NCBI GenBank assembly: GCA_013204555.1
Contig: JABMNO010000024.1
Span: 67,953-131,952 of the forward strand
DNA length: 64,000 bases
Direction: 5' to 3'
DNA from: Chloroflexota bacterium
GTDB taxonomy: Bacteria; Chloroflexota; Dehalococcoidia; Lucifugimonadales; Lucifugimonadaceae
The notes under the pieces were generated by a model that was not told the DNA's origin, searched no databases, and saw only the letters and a list, made by a program, of their open reading frames with translations. Positions 1 through 8,590 of this stretch are shown here, piece by piece; the stretch's first letter is position 1, and every line of letters starts with the position of its first letter. Made by a program: the position numbers and the translations under genes.

Positions 1-1156
1 GGTCTGGCACAAGATGGAAGACGTCACCAGCTGATTCAATACTCCCATTAGCTGCCAGGCGCTTACCAATTTCCAGAAAGATATGGCGCATGAAGTGGAG
101 GCTATTTTGATCAATCCAGAAGTTATGGTCTTCCTGGATTCTGCTCGCGGAACGGGCCGCAGCGAGTAGTTTCTCAAACTCATCCCGAACTGATACGGGA
201 TGAGTTTCCAACTTCCCTCGAGCGGCAGACGTTGCAGTGTCACGCTGCTGAAGCAGTCGATCATGGGTCGCCTGAGGATCTTCAGCGTTTGGCCTCATGT
301 TTTCGCGGATAGCGACGAGAGCGGGAGAGGGATCTTCTGTCCAGCTGGGATCTGCGGCTTCCACAATACCGTCGGATCGGTGGCCGTACATATCTAGGCA
401 GTTCCGCAGGTCATTCAGGAAATTGCGGCCGGATTCGGTGGCTTCCAGCCGGACGAGAGCGTCGTGTGGAGGATTCCCAATGATGGGTTCTGAAACGTCC
501 GCGTCATTGACGTATTGCTGGCTCAGTTTCCAGAGGGCGTACCCAACTTCCAGACTCATGTTGTGATCGGCGCGTATGAGCGAAAAGCCTTCGAGTTCAT
601 CCTTTGGCTTAAACAGTTCCATATATAAATCAATGAACATACTGGGAACACCCAAAAACAGGGGAGCGACCTGGAAATGGATGTCCCAGAGGCGGGCGTA
701 TTTCTCCATGCCATCACCCATGTGTTCGAGGAGGTTAGTATCTGACGCTGCCTCCAGATCAAACTCGGTCCACGATGCTAGAACAGATTTAACTTCCGGC
801 AACCACTCGTTCTCCCACTTATCGGCGAAGGTTGTGATTTGCTCTTGAAGCGCGCGCTCACCTTCAGCTCCGGCGGCCTCCATCTGATCCAACGGATGGG
901 CCGGTTGCGTGGCGTTGTAGGCGTAGGTGTTGAATTGCTCCATCTCAAATTTGACCGGCTGTTTGGCCTCAGCGAATCCACGGTTGCTGCCTTGCGTCCA
1001 CGGGTTGATCAGTAGCCATGCTGCGAGAGAAGTTATGGGAGCGGGGGCATGCTGCCGACCCTGGATCCAGGTTTTGTCCACCTGTTCGGGCGCAGCCCAT
1101 TCGACCGGGAAGTCATCTGGGATTGGGATTACGGTTGGTTCAGGTTGTCCGGTCAA
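1..1156 (-). CDS. PEP-utilising enzyme (PEP synthase / rifampin phosphotransferase-like), C-terminus cut by window edge
   Basis: Open reading frame of about 385 codons on the minus strand that runs off position 1 with no stop. An in-frame TGA at 1199-1201 limits its upstream extent and there is no ATG or GTG early in the frame, so the likely start is TTG at 1156, with an AAAGGA ribosome site about 11 nt upstream. The visible part looks mostly helical. Its last 30 residues (HNFWIDQN, then MRHIFLEIGKRL, then DVFHL) resemble the stretch that comes before the swivelling phosphohistidine domain in PEP synthase and rifampin phosphotransferase-like proteins. The nucleotide-binding domain and the phospho-His are not in view, so the substrate cannot be named. 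It follows the kinase/ATPase gene by 37 bp and is probably cotranscribed with it. The family call is from recalled similarity; no search was run. Confidence 0.6.
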   Translation of the reverse strand, partial: MTGQPEPTVIPIPDDFPVEWAAPEQVDKTWIQGRQHAPAPITSLAAWLLINPWTQGSNRGFAEAKQPVKFEMEQFNTYAYNATQPAHPLDQMEAAGAEGERALQEQITTFADKWENEWLPEVKSVLASWTEFDLEAASDTNLLEHMGDGMEKYARLWDIHFQVAPLFLGVPSMFIDLYMELFKPKDELEGFSLIRADHNMSLEVGYALWKLSQQYVNDADVSEPIIGNPPHDALVRLEATESGRNFLNDLRNCLDMYGHRSDGIVEAADPSWTEDPSPALVAIRENMRPNAEDPQATHDRLLQQRDTATSAARGKLETHPVSVRDEFEKLLAAARSASRIQEDHNFWIDQNSLHFMRHIFLEIGKRLAANGSIESAGDVFHLVPD

Positions 1157-1193
1157 TTTGGCGTCAGTCCTTTCGGTGGTCTGGAGAGGTGAC

Positions 1194-3305
1194 CTAATTC
1201 AGTAATTCCCGCTGGGAGAGTACCCGCTCCGTCAGCGGTTTCATGCCGAGTTTTTGAGCTGTGGTTATTGCCGCTTCTTGAAGCTCGTTTGCGCGGTCGC
1301 GATCGCCGTTGAAATTTCGCTCCAGCAATAGTTCGGCATAATTCGAACATGCCCATGCATGCTCAGGAACGTTCATACCTTCGCCGGTGAAATCAAGAGC
1401 TCGGTCGAAATGATCGGCTGCTTCATCCAATCGACCAAGCGCGGCCGACATAATCGCGAGTGAGCGATCAACCGAAAACGGGAGACCGACTACATTGGTT
1501 CCGGAAGTAAAGATCGAATTCTCATAAATATCTCGACAGGTATCCTCATCACCGATCGTTGCGGCGATCAGTCCGACGCCTGCCCAGCCCTGCTGAATCC
1601 AGGCGACTCCAACGTGGGCGTTCTCATAGGCGTTTCTCGTCTTTTCGATGGCGCCATCAAGTACTGAGGTATCACCTGAATCTCGTGCGTACATTGCAGC
1701 GCTCGGGGCATAGAGACATCGAATCACCAAGCTGCGGGCGATGCTGTTTGAAGCCTCATCCAACCGGACCAGATGCTCCCGCGCTGATTCGAAATTCCCG
1801 AGGTAAACGTCGAGTTGCACCCTTTGGCTGAGCAGACGCCCACCGACCGCGTAATCCGCCAGGCCGCGTTCGTTGTGTGTCAGCGCCTCGGAGAGTTCTC
1901 CCCGATTCATGTGAGCCATTCCAAGACCCCAGAGTGCCTCCACGACGTTACTCGTCCGATGGGAGCGTTCAGCGGCGTCTACGCCTTCTTTCATTAGGGC
2001 TAATTCTTTGCCAATCTCCCCGGTGTTGCTGAGCATTAGTGCCACCTGCATGATGGCCCGCGCCCGGTCTGTAGGCGGGCATGAAGGCTGGGCAGTCAAC
2101 TCCAGTGCTTTTTTCGCATGCTCGCGGGCCATATCAAGCTGGAGGTGGTTCTGTCCGGTATTTACACCGCCGATGTGTGTCCAGATTCTGAGCGATTCAT
2201 CATTTGTGGCTTCGGCGATCTCCAGAGCCCTATCAAAGAGCGCGTTAGCCCCGTCAAAGTCATCAGTCTCTCTGCCAAGTGCATGGGCGTACCTCGCCAA
2301 TACGTGGCCCAGTAGTGGGCCGTCGTCCTCGACCAGTGCCATCGCTTTCTCAAGCATCGGAAGTGATTCGACCAAAGAACCGGGACGAGGTGAAATTGGG
2401 AGTATCGCTACCCTGACCGCCTTCTCCTTGGCTCCTGATTGAGAGAAGTAGTTGAAAGCACGGTCCATGTGCCCAAAAACTTCAACGATCCACTCAGGGG
2501 AGAGAGCTGCGAACTTTGATCGCGCGAGTCCGAACTCCACATCTGCAAGCTGATCGTCCATGACATCGTCTGCCCGCCCTCTTCGGGCGGTTTCGAAGTG
2601 GAGTAATGCTTCTTCAAACGCGTTGGATGCCATGGCGTGTTCACCTGCGACATACGCGTAGTGGACCAGCTTTTCTGTGCCCAGGATGGACTGTGCCTGC
2701 TCAAAGTGGGAGACGAGTTCCGGCGCGTGGGCGTCGGTATCATCGCCATAGTATTGCTCCATGGCCTGAGCGACGTTGGCATGCATGCGGACTCGGCGGG
2801 TTAGTGATATTTCATCGAGAAGCGTCTCCTGGAAGAGGGCATGGGAGAACTGATATCGGTCGACTTCGGCTTGGACTTCTTCGATTGCGCGTGCGGCAAG
2901 TGCTTCGTCTATGACGTCCAGTAGCTGGGTCTCTGAGGTTGGGGAGCCTCGGTTTTCATCGCCATAGTTGAGGGTGGCGATGAGTTGAGAAAGCGTGAAT
3001 TGGCGGCCGATTATCGACGCCAGGGTGAGCACGTCGTTACAGCGTTCGGAGAGGCGGTCGAGGCGGCGGCCGATGACTTCTCGGACGCCTTCCGGGATTC
3101 GGACTGACCAAGAGTCTCGGCCGGAGGTTCTTTCGGCGGTCAGGTCTCCTTGCTGGACGAGGAGGCGAACGGTTTCAGTTACGAATAATGGGTTACCTTC
3201 GGTCTGGGTGTGGACCGCGTCAAGTAGGCCGCGCGGGGGATCGATGCCAGCTGCCACTTCGATGAAGCGGCCAACATCGGCGCGGCTGAGGCCTCGTAGG
3301 AGCAC
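1194..3305 (-). CDS. ATPase/TPR regulator, 3' part of a frameshifted kinase-ATPase-TPR gene
   Basis: 703 codons read from an internal GTG. They carry the second half of a STAND/AAA_16-type regulator: the end of the ATPase domain (LLRGLSRADVGRFIEV, then TEGNPLFVTETVRLL), a winged-helix-like section around RLDRLSERCNDVLTLASIIG, the RYQFSHALFQETLLDEI segment, and then roughly 450 residues of helical TPR-like repeats. It lines up throughout with the C-terminal halves of the regulators at 54,756 and 59,086. It stops at LLN, where those paralogues continue into a LuxR HTH, so this member has no C-terminal DNA-binding domain. The true upstream frame joins the ORF ending at 3179 through a one-base shift near 3,360. 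The two are best read as one gene (1194-5113, about 1,305 codons). The internal GTG is probably not a natural start. Confidence 0.8.
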   Translation of the reverse strand: MLLRGLSRADVGRFIEVAAGIDPPRGLLDAVHTQTEGNPLFVTETVRLLVQQGDLTAERTSGRDSWSVRIPEGVREVIGRRLDRLSERCNDVLTLASIIGRQFTLSQLIATLNYGDENRGSPTSETQLLDVIDEALAARAIEEVQAEVDRYQFSHALFQETLLDEISLTRRVRMHANVAQAMEQYYGDDTDAHAPELVSHFEQAQSILGTEKLVHYAYVAGEHAMASNAFEEALLHFETARRGRADDVMDDQLADVEFGLARSKFAALSPEWIVEVFGHMDRAFNYFSQSGAKEKAVRVAILPISPRPGSLVESLPMLEKAMALVEDDGPLLGHVLARYAHALGRETDDFDGANALFDRALEIAEATNDESLRIWTHIGGVNTGQNHLQLDMAREHAKKALELTAQPSCPPTDRARAIMQVALMLSNTGEIGKELALMKEGVDAAERSHRTSNVVEALWGLGMAHMNRGELSEALTHNERGLADYAVGGRLLSQRVQLDVYLGNFESAREHLVRLDEASNSIARSLVIRCLYAPSAAMYARDSGDTSVLDGAIEKTRNAYENAHVGVAWIQQGWAGVGLIAATIGDEDTCRDIYENSIFTSGTNVVGLPFSVDRSLAIMSAALGRLDEAADHFDRALDFTGEGMNVPEHAWACSNYAELLLERNFNGDRDRANELQEAAITTAQKLGMKPLTERVLSQRELLN

Positions 3306-5113
3306 GCGCTCGAAGAGGCGCTCGCGGCTGAGGTCTCCGAGTGTGACGGAGAGGGGGTGCGGCGGTTAAGTTCCATATCTCGGTAGGTGCCTACGATGAG
3401 GATTCTGCTGGAGGCGAGTTCGCGGGCTACGAATTCCAGCAGCATGAGCGAAGGTTTGTCCGCCCAGTGAAGGTCGTCGAGAACGACGACGAGCGGCTTT
3501 GATTGGCCCGCATTCTTTAGGAAAGTAGCGATTGAGTCGAAGAGCCGGAAACGGGCGGATTCAGGGTCGTCGAGGCTTTGCGGTTTTTGCAGGTCTGGGA
3601 GGGTGGTTCTGACATCGTCCACGATTTCGGCGATGATGCTTGCGGCGCTGCCCATCTGCGAGCGGACTTCTTGTGGATCGTGGGATGAGACAAAGCTTCG
3701 GATCGCCTGCACCCAGGGCCAGTACGGGGGTGCCCCTCCACCTTCGTAGCAGCGACCCCACAGGACCTGGGTATTGCGGAGACCGGCGTAGGTTTCGAGT
3801 TCGAGTGAGGTGCGGGTCTTGCCAATTCCCGGCTCACCCACAAGGGTGACCATGCCGCCGCGGCCTGAGAGAGCGTTCTCCAGTTTGGCTTTTAGCTGGT
3901 CCATTTCTGCATGACGCCCGACGAATACGCCGGCGGCCATCGAGTCCAGCGAACCCGATGCCCCGTTTTGGCGCCCTCTTCCCCCGGGAGAGGGCTGGGG
4001 TGAGGGCACGCTGCTCAGGTCGATAGCGTTCAATGCAGCCAGCACATCACCAGCAGAATCCGGCCGCTCAGCGGGGTTTTTACTCATCAACCGCATGATC
4101 AAAGAATTCAGCTGGGCCGGAATCTCCGGGTTGTGCCACGCCGGCGCCACCGGCGGTGTGTTCACATGCTGCGAAATAATCGCGATCTCATCGTCACCAA
4201 GAAACGGAGGCCTTCCTGCCACCATCTCGTACAGCATTGCGCCAAGCGAGTAGAGGTCAGCCTTAGGTGTAATCTCACCGCCAGTGGCCTGCTCTGGAGG
4301 CATGTAGCTGACGGTACCCACCATCATCTTCTCTTGCGTGAGGCGGGAGCGATCGGTGGCGATGGCGAGACCGAAGTCACCGATGCGAGCGGTTCCGTCA
4401 TCGGTCAACCAGATGTTTCCTGGCTTCAGATCGCGATGGATGATCCCGACGCCGTGTGCGAAATCGATGCCTCGGCAGATCTCAATGGCTATGCGCAACG
4501 CTACTTCGAGTGGGAGCCTGCCATCTTCCGCGTTGTTGATCAACGTTTCAACATCGCCACCTCGCATTAGCGGTTGGACCATGTAAGGCTGCCCGTTCTC
4601 GTCACCAAGGTCGAAGATGGGCATGATATTGGGGTTGTCGCCCAGTCGGCCCATTGCCTGTGCTTCTCGGGTGATGCGCTGTCGTGCGCTGGCATCGAGT
4701 CCTTCAGATTTTATGAGGGCGAATGCGACATCGCGGTCGAGGGTGTTGTCGTGGGCGACGTAGACCTTCTTTTTGCCGCCTTCGCCGAGGAAGTCGGTGA
4801 CGGTGTAGCGGCCGTTGGCGAACGATGCAGCGGCCCGCTCCGCGCCTACCACTCCTCTAGCAGGCGAAGGGATCGAGGTCGCTCCAGAAGAAAAGTACCC
4901 TTCGATGGCCTGGGAATCTTTTGCGGGATGTCCGTCGATGGCCAGGCGACGTTCAGCTGCTTGGGCGTAGTCGAGGGCATCGTGGTCCTCGGGATTAAAC
5001 GCGAGTACGTCTTGAGACTTTTGGAGGGCCAAGTCCCAATTGCCGGCGGCTATGGCAGCGTCGGCTTCGTCTAGGAGGGCGTCGATACGCCTCTGTATAC
5101 GATCAGAAGGCAT
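3179..5113 (-). CDS. Ser/Thr protein kinase fused to AAA_16/STAND ATPase, 5' part of frameshifted gene
   Basis: Starts at ATG 5113. Residues 1-60 form a TPR-like helical pair. Residues about 95-350 are a Hanks-type kinase with a glycine loop (GEGGKKKVYVAHD), the Lys in FALIK, HRDLKPGN, DFGLA and MPPEQA, so all catalytic motifs are present. A Pro-rich linker encoded by an inserted dispersed repeat follows. The ATPase domain then has FVGRHAE, Walker A GEPGIGKTR, the family motif GAPPYWPW and Walker B VVVLDDLHWAD. After MELNRR the reading frame leaves homology: the last 60 residues are Ser/Ala-rich nonsense, while the paralogue at 59,086 continues as HPLSDTL, which is found here in the next frame. 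The intact protein would be a cytoplasmic kinase whose activity may be gated by ATP-driven oligomerisation. This is inferred from architecture. Confidence 0.85.
   Translation of the reverse strand: MPSDRIQRRIDALLDEADAAIAAGNWDLALQKSQDVLAFNPEDHDALDYAQAAERRLAIDGHPAKDSQAIEGYFSSGATSIPSPARGVVGAERAAASFANGRYTVTDFLGEGGKKKVYVAHDNTLDRDVAFALIKSEGLDASARQRITREAQAMGRLGDNPNIMPIFDLGDENGQPYMVQPLMRGGDVETLINNAEDGRLPLEVALRIAIEICRGIDFAHGVGIIHRDLKPGNIWLTDDGTARIGDFGLAIATDRSRLTQEKMMVGTVSYMPPEQATGGEITPKADLYSLGAMLYEMVAGRPPFLGDDEIAIISQHVNTPPVAPAWHNPEIPAQLNSLIMRLMSKNPAERPDSAGDVLAALNAIDLSSVPSPQPSPGGRGRQNGASGSLDSMAAGVFVGRHAEMDQLKAKLENALSGRGGMVTLVGEPGIGKTRTSLELETYAGLRNTQVLWGRCYEGGGAPPYWPWVQAIRSFVSSHDPQEVRSQMGSAASIIAEIVDDVRTTLPDLQKPQSLDDPESARFRLFDSIATFLKNAGQSKPLVVVLDDLHWADKPSLMLLEFVARELASSRILIVGTYRDMELNRRTPSPSHSETSAASASSSACSYEASAAPMLAASSKWQLASIPRAAYLTRSTPRPKVTHYS
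3351..3366 (-). other. One-base frameshift site in the kinase-ATPase gene
   Basis: Reading the minus strand, AAC CGC CG must be followed by one more base before CAC CCC CTC to keep the frame that matches the paralogue motif MELSRRHPLS. The sequence has CGCCGCACCCCC, one C short. A single base loss explains both overlapping ORFs. It may be a real mutation or a consensus error beside a C run. No slippery heptamer and stable hairpin typical of programmed frameshifting was recognised. Confidence 0.7.
3974..4006. repeat. Dispersed G/C-rich repeat inserted in coding sequence
   Basis: The minus strand reads CCCTCACCCCAGCCC followed by TCTCCCGGGGGAAGAGGG, with an internal near-palindrome. It keeps the frame and encodes PSPQPSPGGRGR in the linker between the kinase and ATPase domains. 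Repeats of this type, and the peptide they encode, are familiar as dispersed elements in many bacterial genomes. That statement is from memory, not from a search. Confidence 0.6.
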
Positions 5114-5177
5114 AGGGCGGTGATCATAACTGAATTCAGCAGTGTCAGTACGATATGGGACGAATTCAGGTGGTTAG

Positions 5178-6350
5178 TCAGGCCAGTTCGGAAGGCCAAT
5201 CCAACTCGATTGCGGTGCGTTCGATCTCGTCTACGTTCATCTCTACGCCGAGACCGGGTTTGTCGGAGAGGGTGATCTTGCCATCGTGGAAGTTGAGCGG
5301 CTCCTGAAGGTAGCGGTTGTAGCTGGCTATCCTGCTCATGGAATGCTCGAGTCGATAGAAGTTGGGCAGGGTCATGCAGAGTTGTGCACCGGAGACGATC
5401 TGAAGCGGACCTTGCGCGTCATGAGGGCTGAACGGGATGTGATACGCCTCCGCCATGTTGGCGATTTTTCGCATTTCAGTGATGCCGCCGGCGAGGCAGA
5501 TGTCCGGCATGATGTAGTCGGCCAGTTTGCTCTCGAATATCTCGACGAAATCGAAACGCGTAAAGAGTCGTTCGCCAACACTGATTGGCACAGCCATCTG
5601 GTTTCTCACCAGTTTGAGTGCTGCATTGCTCTCGGCGGGGACTGGCTCTTCAAACCAGCCGATGTTTGATTCCTCAAAAAGCCTGTTTCCGAGACGAATT
5701 GCCGTGGGAACATTGAAATAGCCATGAGCATCGATAAGGATCTCGTGGTTTGGTCCGACGGCCTCCCGAATTGCGGCAACGATGTCTGATGCGACGTCTG
5801 CTGCTTCCGGCGAGATGCCGCCGGTACGGGCGTGGGCCTCATCCTGGTGGAGCGGTGAGAGTTTCAGCGCAGTGTGGCCAGCGGCAAGGACCACGCTGCG
5901 GGCGGCGTTTGCATGGTCGTCCGGCGTGACGCAGCCGTCGAACCAGCCGTTTGCGTAGAGCTCTACGTCGTCTCGCATCTTGCCGCCGAGCAGCTTGTAG
6001 ACGGGCTTATCCATCGCCTTTCCGGTGATGTCCCAGAGGGCGATATCGATTGCGCTGACTACGCCGGACGCGATGCCGCGTGCGCCTACATTAGTGTGCC
6101 TGCGCCAGAGCGTGTTCCAGAGCGGCTCGATGTTGGTGGGGTCTTCACCGATCAGGGCGTCGCGGGCGGCAAGGACGCCGAAGCCGATCATTTCTGAGCC
6201 GTGGTTGGGGTAGCAGCTACCCTCCCCCCAGCCGGTGATGCCTTCGTCAGTATCGATCCGCACGAACATCCAGCGGAGTGGTCTGGTCCGGCCACCGGCT
6301 GTCAGTGTGAGTGGGTCGACTACGTAGGCTCGTACGTTGGTGATTTTCAT
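5178..6350 (-). CDS. Enolase-superfamily sugar-acid dehydratase (galactonate dehydratase-like), copy 1
   Basis: 390 residues, the usual length for the mandelate-racemase/galactonate-dehydratase group. The N-terminal capping domain is residues 1-125, followed by the TIM barrel. Visible active-site residues are K163 (ALKLSP), D207 and H209 (LIDAHG), E234 (WFEEP), E260 (VGERLF) and H310 (FSPHD). Their spacing fits the DgoD pattern, in which one Asp and two Glu bind Mg and two His act as acid and base in dehydrating an aldonic acid to a 2-keto-3-deoxy acid. The exact sugar acid cannot be read from sequence. The gene lies 25 bp downstream of a close paralogue (next entry) and 64 bp upstream of the kinase gene. 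A GAGAAA ribosome site precedes ATG 6350. Confidence 0.88.
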   Translation of the reverse strand: MKITNVRAYVVDPLTLTAGGRTRPLRWMFVRIDTDEGITGWGEGSCYPNHGSEMIGFGVLAARDALIGEDPTNIEPLWNTLWRRHTNVGARGIASGVVSAIDIALWDITGKAMDKPVYKLLGGKMRDDVELYANGWFDGCVTPDDHANAARSVVLAAGHTALKLSPLHQDEAHARTGGISPEAADVASDIVAAIREAVGPNHEILIDAHGYFNVPTAIRLGNRLFEESNIGWFEEPVPAESNAALKLVRNQMAVPISVGERLFTRFDFVEIFESKLADYIMPDICLAGGITEMRKIANMAEAYHIPFSPHDAQGPLQIVSGAQLCMTLPNFYRLEHSMSRIASYNRYLQEPLNFHDGKITLSDKPGLGVEMNVDEIERTAIELDWPSELA

Positions 6351-6375
6351 GTGTATTTCTCGTGTGAGGCCAAGG

Positions 6376-7548
6376 TCATGCCAGATTCGCAGGCCACTCT
6401 AGTTCGATGGATGCCTTTTCGATCTCTTCAACGTTCATCTCGACTCCCAGGCCAGGTTTGTCTGAAAGCGTGATCTTGCCGTCGTGGAAGTTGAGCGGCT
6501 CGGTGACGAACCTGTTGTAGCTGGGTATTGAGCCCATCGAGTGCTCTAGTCGGTAGAAGTTGGGGAGGCTCATACAGAGTTGCGCTCCGGACACGATCTG
6601 CAGCGTCCCCTGAGCATCGTGCGGGCTGAACGGAACGTGGTACGCCTCTGCCATGTTGGCAATCTTGCGCATCTCTGAGATGCCGCCGGCGAGACAGATG
6701 TCCGGCATGATGTAGTCGGCCAGTTTGCTCTCGAATATCTCCACGAAATCAAAGCGCGTGAAGAGTCGCTCTCCCACGCTGATTGGCGCAGCCAGATGGT
6801 CTCTGACCAGTTTCAACGCTGCGTTGCTCTCAGCGGGTACTGGCTCTTCAAACCAGCCTATGTTCGACTCCTCAAACAGTCGGTTGCCGAGTCGTATCGC
6901 CGTTGGGACATTGAACCTGCCGTGGGCGTCAATGAGTATTTCGTGGTGAGGGCCAACTACTTCTCGAATGGCCGCGATAATGTCGCATGCATACTCGGTT
7001 CCGGCTTCCGAGAGGCCACCACTCATGTAGCCAGCTTCTTGCTCCGGGAATGGGTCGAGCTTCATGGCCGTGTGACCGGCTGCGAGTACAACGTCTCGGG
7101 CGGCCTTAGCGTACTGCTCCGGTGTCTCGCAGCCGTCAAACCATCCGTTGGCGTAGAGATCAATATCATCACGCAACTTGCCGCCGAGTAGCTGGTACAC
7201 CGGTTTGTTCGCCGCCTTGCCGGTGATGTCCCACAGCGCGATATCGATGGCGCTCACCGCGGATGACGTGACACCGCGTGCACCTACTGATGTGTATCGA
7301 CGGAAGAGCTTTTGCCACAGCGGCTCAATGTTGGTGGGGTCCTCGCCAATCAAGGCATCACGAGCAGCCAGAACTCCCAGGCCGATCAACTCAGATCCGT
7401 GGTGAGGGAACGAGCTGCCCTCACCCCATCCGGTGATTCCTTCGTCCGTATCGATACGGACGAACATCCAGCGGAGTGGTTTCGTCTCTCCAGCCCACGT
7501 CCACGTGAGCGGCTCGACTATATAGGCACGTACGTCTGTGATTTTCAT
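6376..7548 (-). CDS. Enolase-superfamily sugar-acid dehydratase (galactonate dehydratase-like), copy 2
   Basis: 390 residues, co-linear without gaps with the gene at 5178 and with the same catalytic set (LIDAHG, WFEEP, VGERLF, FSPHD). The two differ mainly in residues 10-25 and 150-185, the loop regions near the capping domain and barrel mouth that shape substrate choice in this superfamily. This points to a tandem duplication followed by divergence in specificity. The spacing to copy 1 is 25 bp and both face left, so they are probably one transcript. It is a cytoplasmic Mg-dependent enzyme acting early in sugar-acid breakdown; the substrate is unknown. Confidence 0.88.
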   Translation of the reverse strand: MKITDVRAYIVEPLTWTWAGETKPLRWMFVRIDTDEGITGWGEGSSFPHHGSELIGLGVLAARDALIGEDPTNIEPLWQKLFRRYTSVGARGVTSSAVSAIDIALWDITGKAANKPVYQLLGGKLRDDIDLYANGWFDGCETPEQYAKAARDVVLAAGHTAMKLDPFPEQEAGYMSGGLSEAGTEYACDIIAAIREVVGPHHEILIDAHGRFNVPTAIRLGNRLFEESNIGWFEEPVPAESNAALKLVRDHLAAPISVGERLFTRFDFVEIFESKLADYIMPDICLAGGISEMRKIANMAEAYHVPFSPHDAQGTLQIVSGAQLCMSLPNFYRLEHSMGSIPSYNRFVTEPLNFHDGKITLSDKPGLGVEMNVEEIEKASIELEWPANLA

Positions 7549-7618
7549 CTGAGGGACTTTCGGGGATAGTCAAGGGCTAGTCGAGCGGGAGTCTAGCAGA
7601 GTAGGTGAGTGAGCCGGG

Positions 7619-8581
7619 TCAGGCCCTGAGCCACTCCAGCAGGCCGCCATCAAGGATGTTCTGCAGGAACACCTCCTGGTCATCATTCCAGCCCCACTGG
7701 CCTATCTTTCGGAGGCGGTACGAGAGGTCAAGCCCGGCGACTTTCAGCGCCGCCTCATGTTCGTCGTGGCCCACCGAGGCATCCTCAACCAGGCCGATAA
7801 TCAGCGACCGTTCGAGGGGCGCCCCATAGAAGCCTTCGTTCTCTTCCTCCACGAATAGCCATGGATGGCGCCAGTAGCGGAGCGGTGTGTCTAGCTCGGT
7901 TATCGGCTCGGCAGCGACTGTGTGGCCGAAGTCGAGGACGCCCGTGATGATGCCGTGGGCGTCTACGAGAAGGTTCCCGGGCCAAAAGTCCCGATGTACC
8001 AAAACGGGTGCCTGCCGCACGGGCAGATTTTGGACCTGCGACATTAGATGCGTTACCGGCTCTATGTATCGGGTCGGGAGGAAGGGGGTTGCTTCGATGA
8101 GGGTAATTTGCATGGCCTCATGGGTGGCGAGGTGCTCGGTGGCGTCGTTGACCGATGCCGGAATCGGAATCTGCCGCCACCGGGCGAGGACATCTCTCAT
8201 CTGGCTGCAGAACATGGAGCGCTCGTCCGCGCCGAATTTCATCCATGCGATGTGTCCCGGAGTTCCGGCAATACGCGCCGTCTCAAGCCACTCGTGACCG
8301 CCGACTGTTCCAGACCCAACAACCTCCGGTGCGGTGACATCGCCCAGCCTGACTCCGGATAGCTCCTGATCAAGAGTAAAACCGCCGCTTCGGTCTTCTG
8401 TTGGGTCGATCTTTAGAACGCGCTGGTCCCCAATGAACACCCAGGAGTTGTAGCCAAAACCCGTGCCTGCGTTCGATCCCAGTGTGGATCGTACGAAGGC
8501 ACGGACATCATCCGGAACCTCACGTTCCGAATCTGCGTATGCATGGCTCGGCTCTGGCGGCGTGATCGGCTCGTCTGGAAT
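7619..8581 (-). CDS. Aminoglycoside-phosphotransferase-fold kinase, probable ATT start
   Basis: APH/choline-kinase family. The Brenner motif VHRDFWPGN and the metal-binding Asp in VLDFGHT are intact, and an N-terminal Gly-rich loop (SNAGTGFGYNSW) precedes VLKIDP, which carries the ATP-binding Lys. A start at the internal GTG (8440) would remove that loop, so the gene must begin further upstream. The frame is open back to the TAG of arsM (8591-8593) but contains no ATG, GTG or TTG there. ATT at 8579-8581 has AGGGGA 5 nt upstream and gives 320 residues, the usual family length. The substrate is not known; members phosphorylate small hydroxylated molecules as well as antibiotics. It is probably cotranscribed with arsM. 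Confidence 0.7.
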   Translation of the reverse strand: MPDEPITPPEPSHAYADSEREVPDDVRAFVRSTLGSNAGTGFGYNSWVFIGDQRVLKIDPTEDRSGGFTLDQELSGVRLGDVTAPEVVGSGTVGGHEWLETARIAGTPGHIAWMKFGADERSMFCSQMRDVLARWRQIPIPASVNDATEHLATHEAMQITLIEATPFLPTRYIEPVTHLMSQVQNLPVRQAPVLVHRDFWPGNLLVDAHGIITGVLDFGHTVAAEPITELDTPLRYWRHPWLFVEEENEGFYGAPLERSLIIGLVEDASVGHDEHEAALKVAGLDLSYRLRKIGQWGWNDDQEVFLQNILDGGLLEWLRA

Positions 8582-8590
8582 TGCCGTCCC

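Noticed and set aside
3350..3370. Programmed -1 frameshift in the kinase-ATPase gene
   Set aside because: No X XXY YYZ slippery heptamer is present in the correct frame and no downstream stimulatory structure was seen. The fusion product would be the normal protein, which a random base loss explains.
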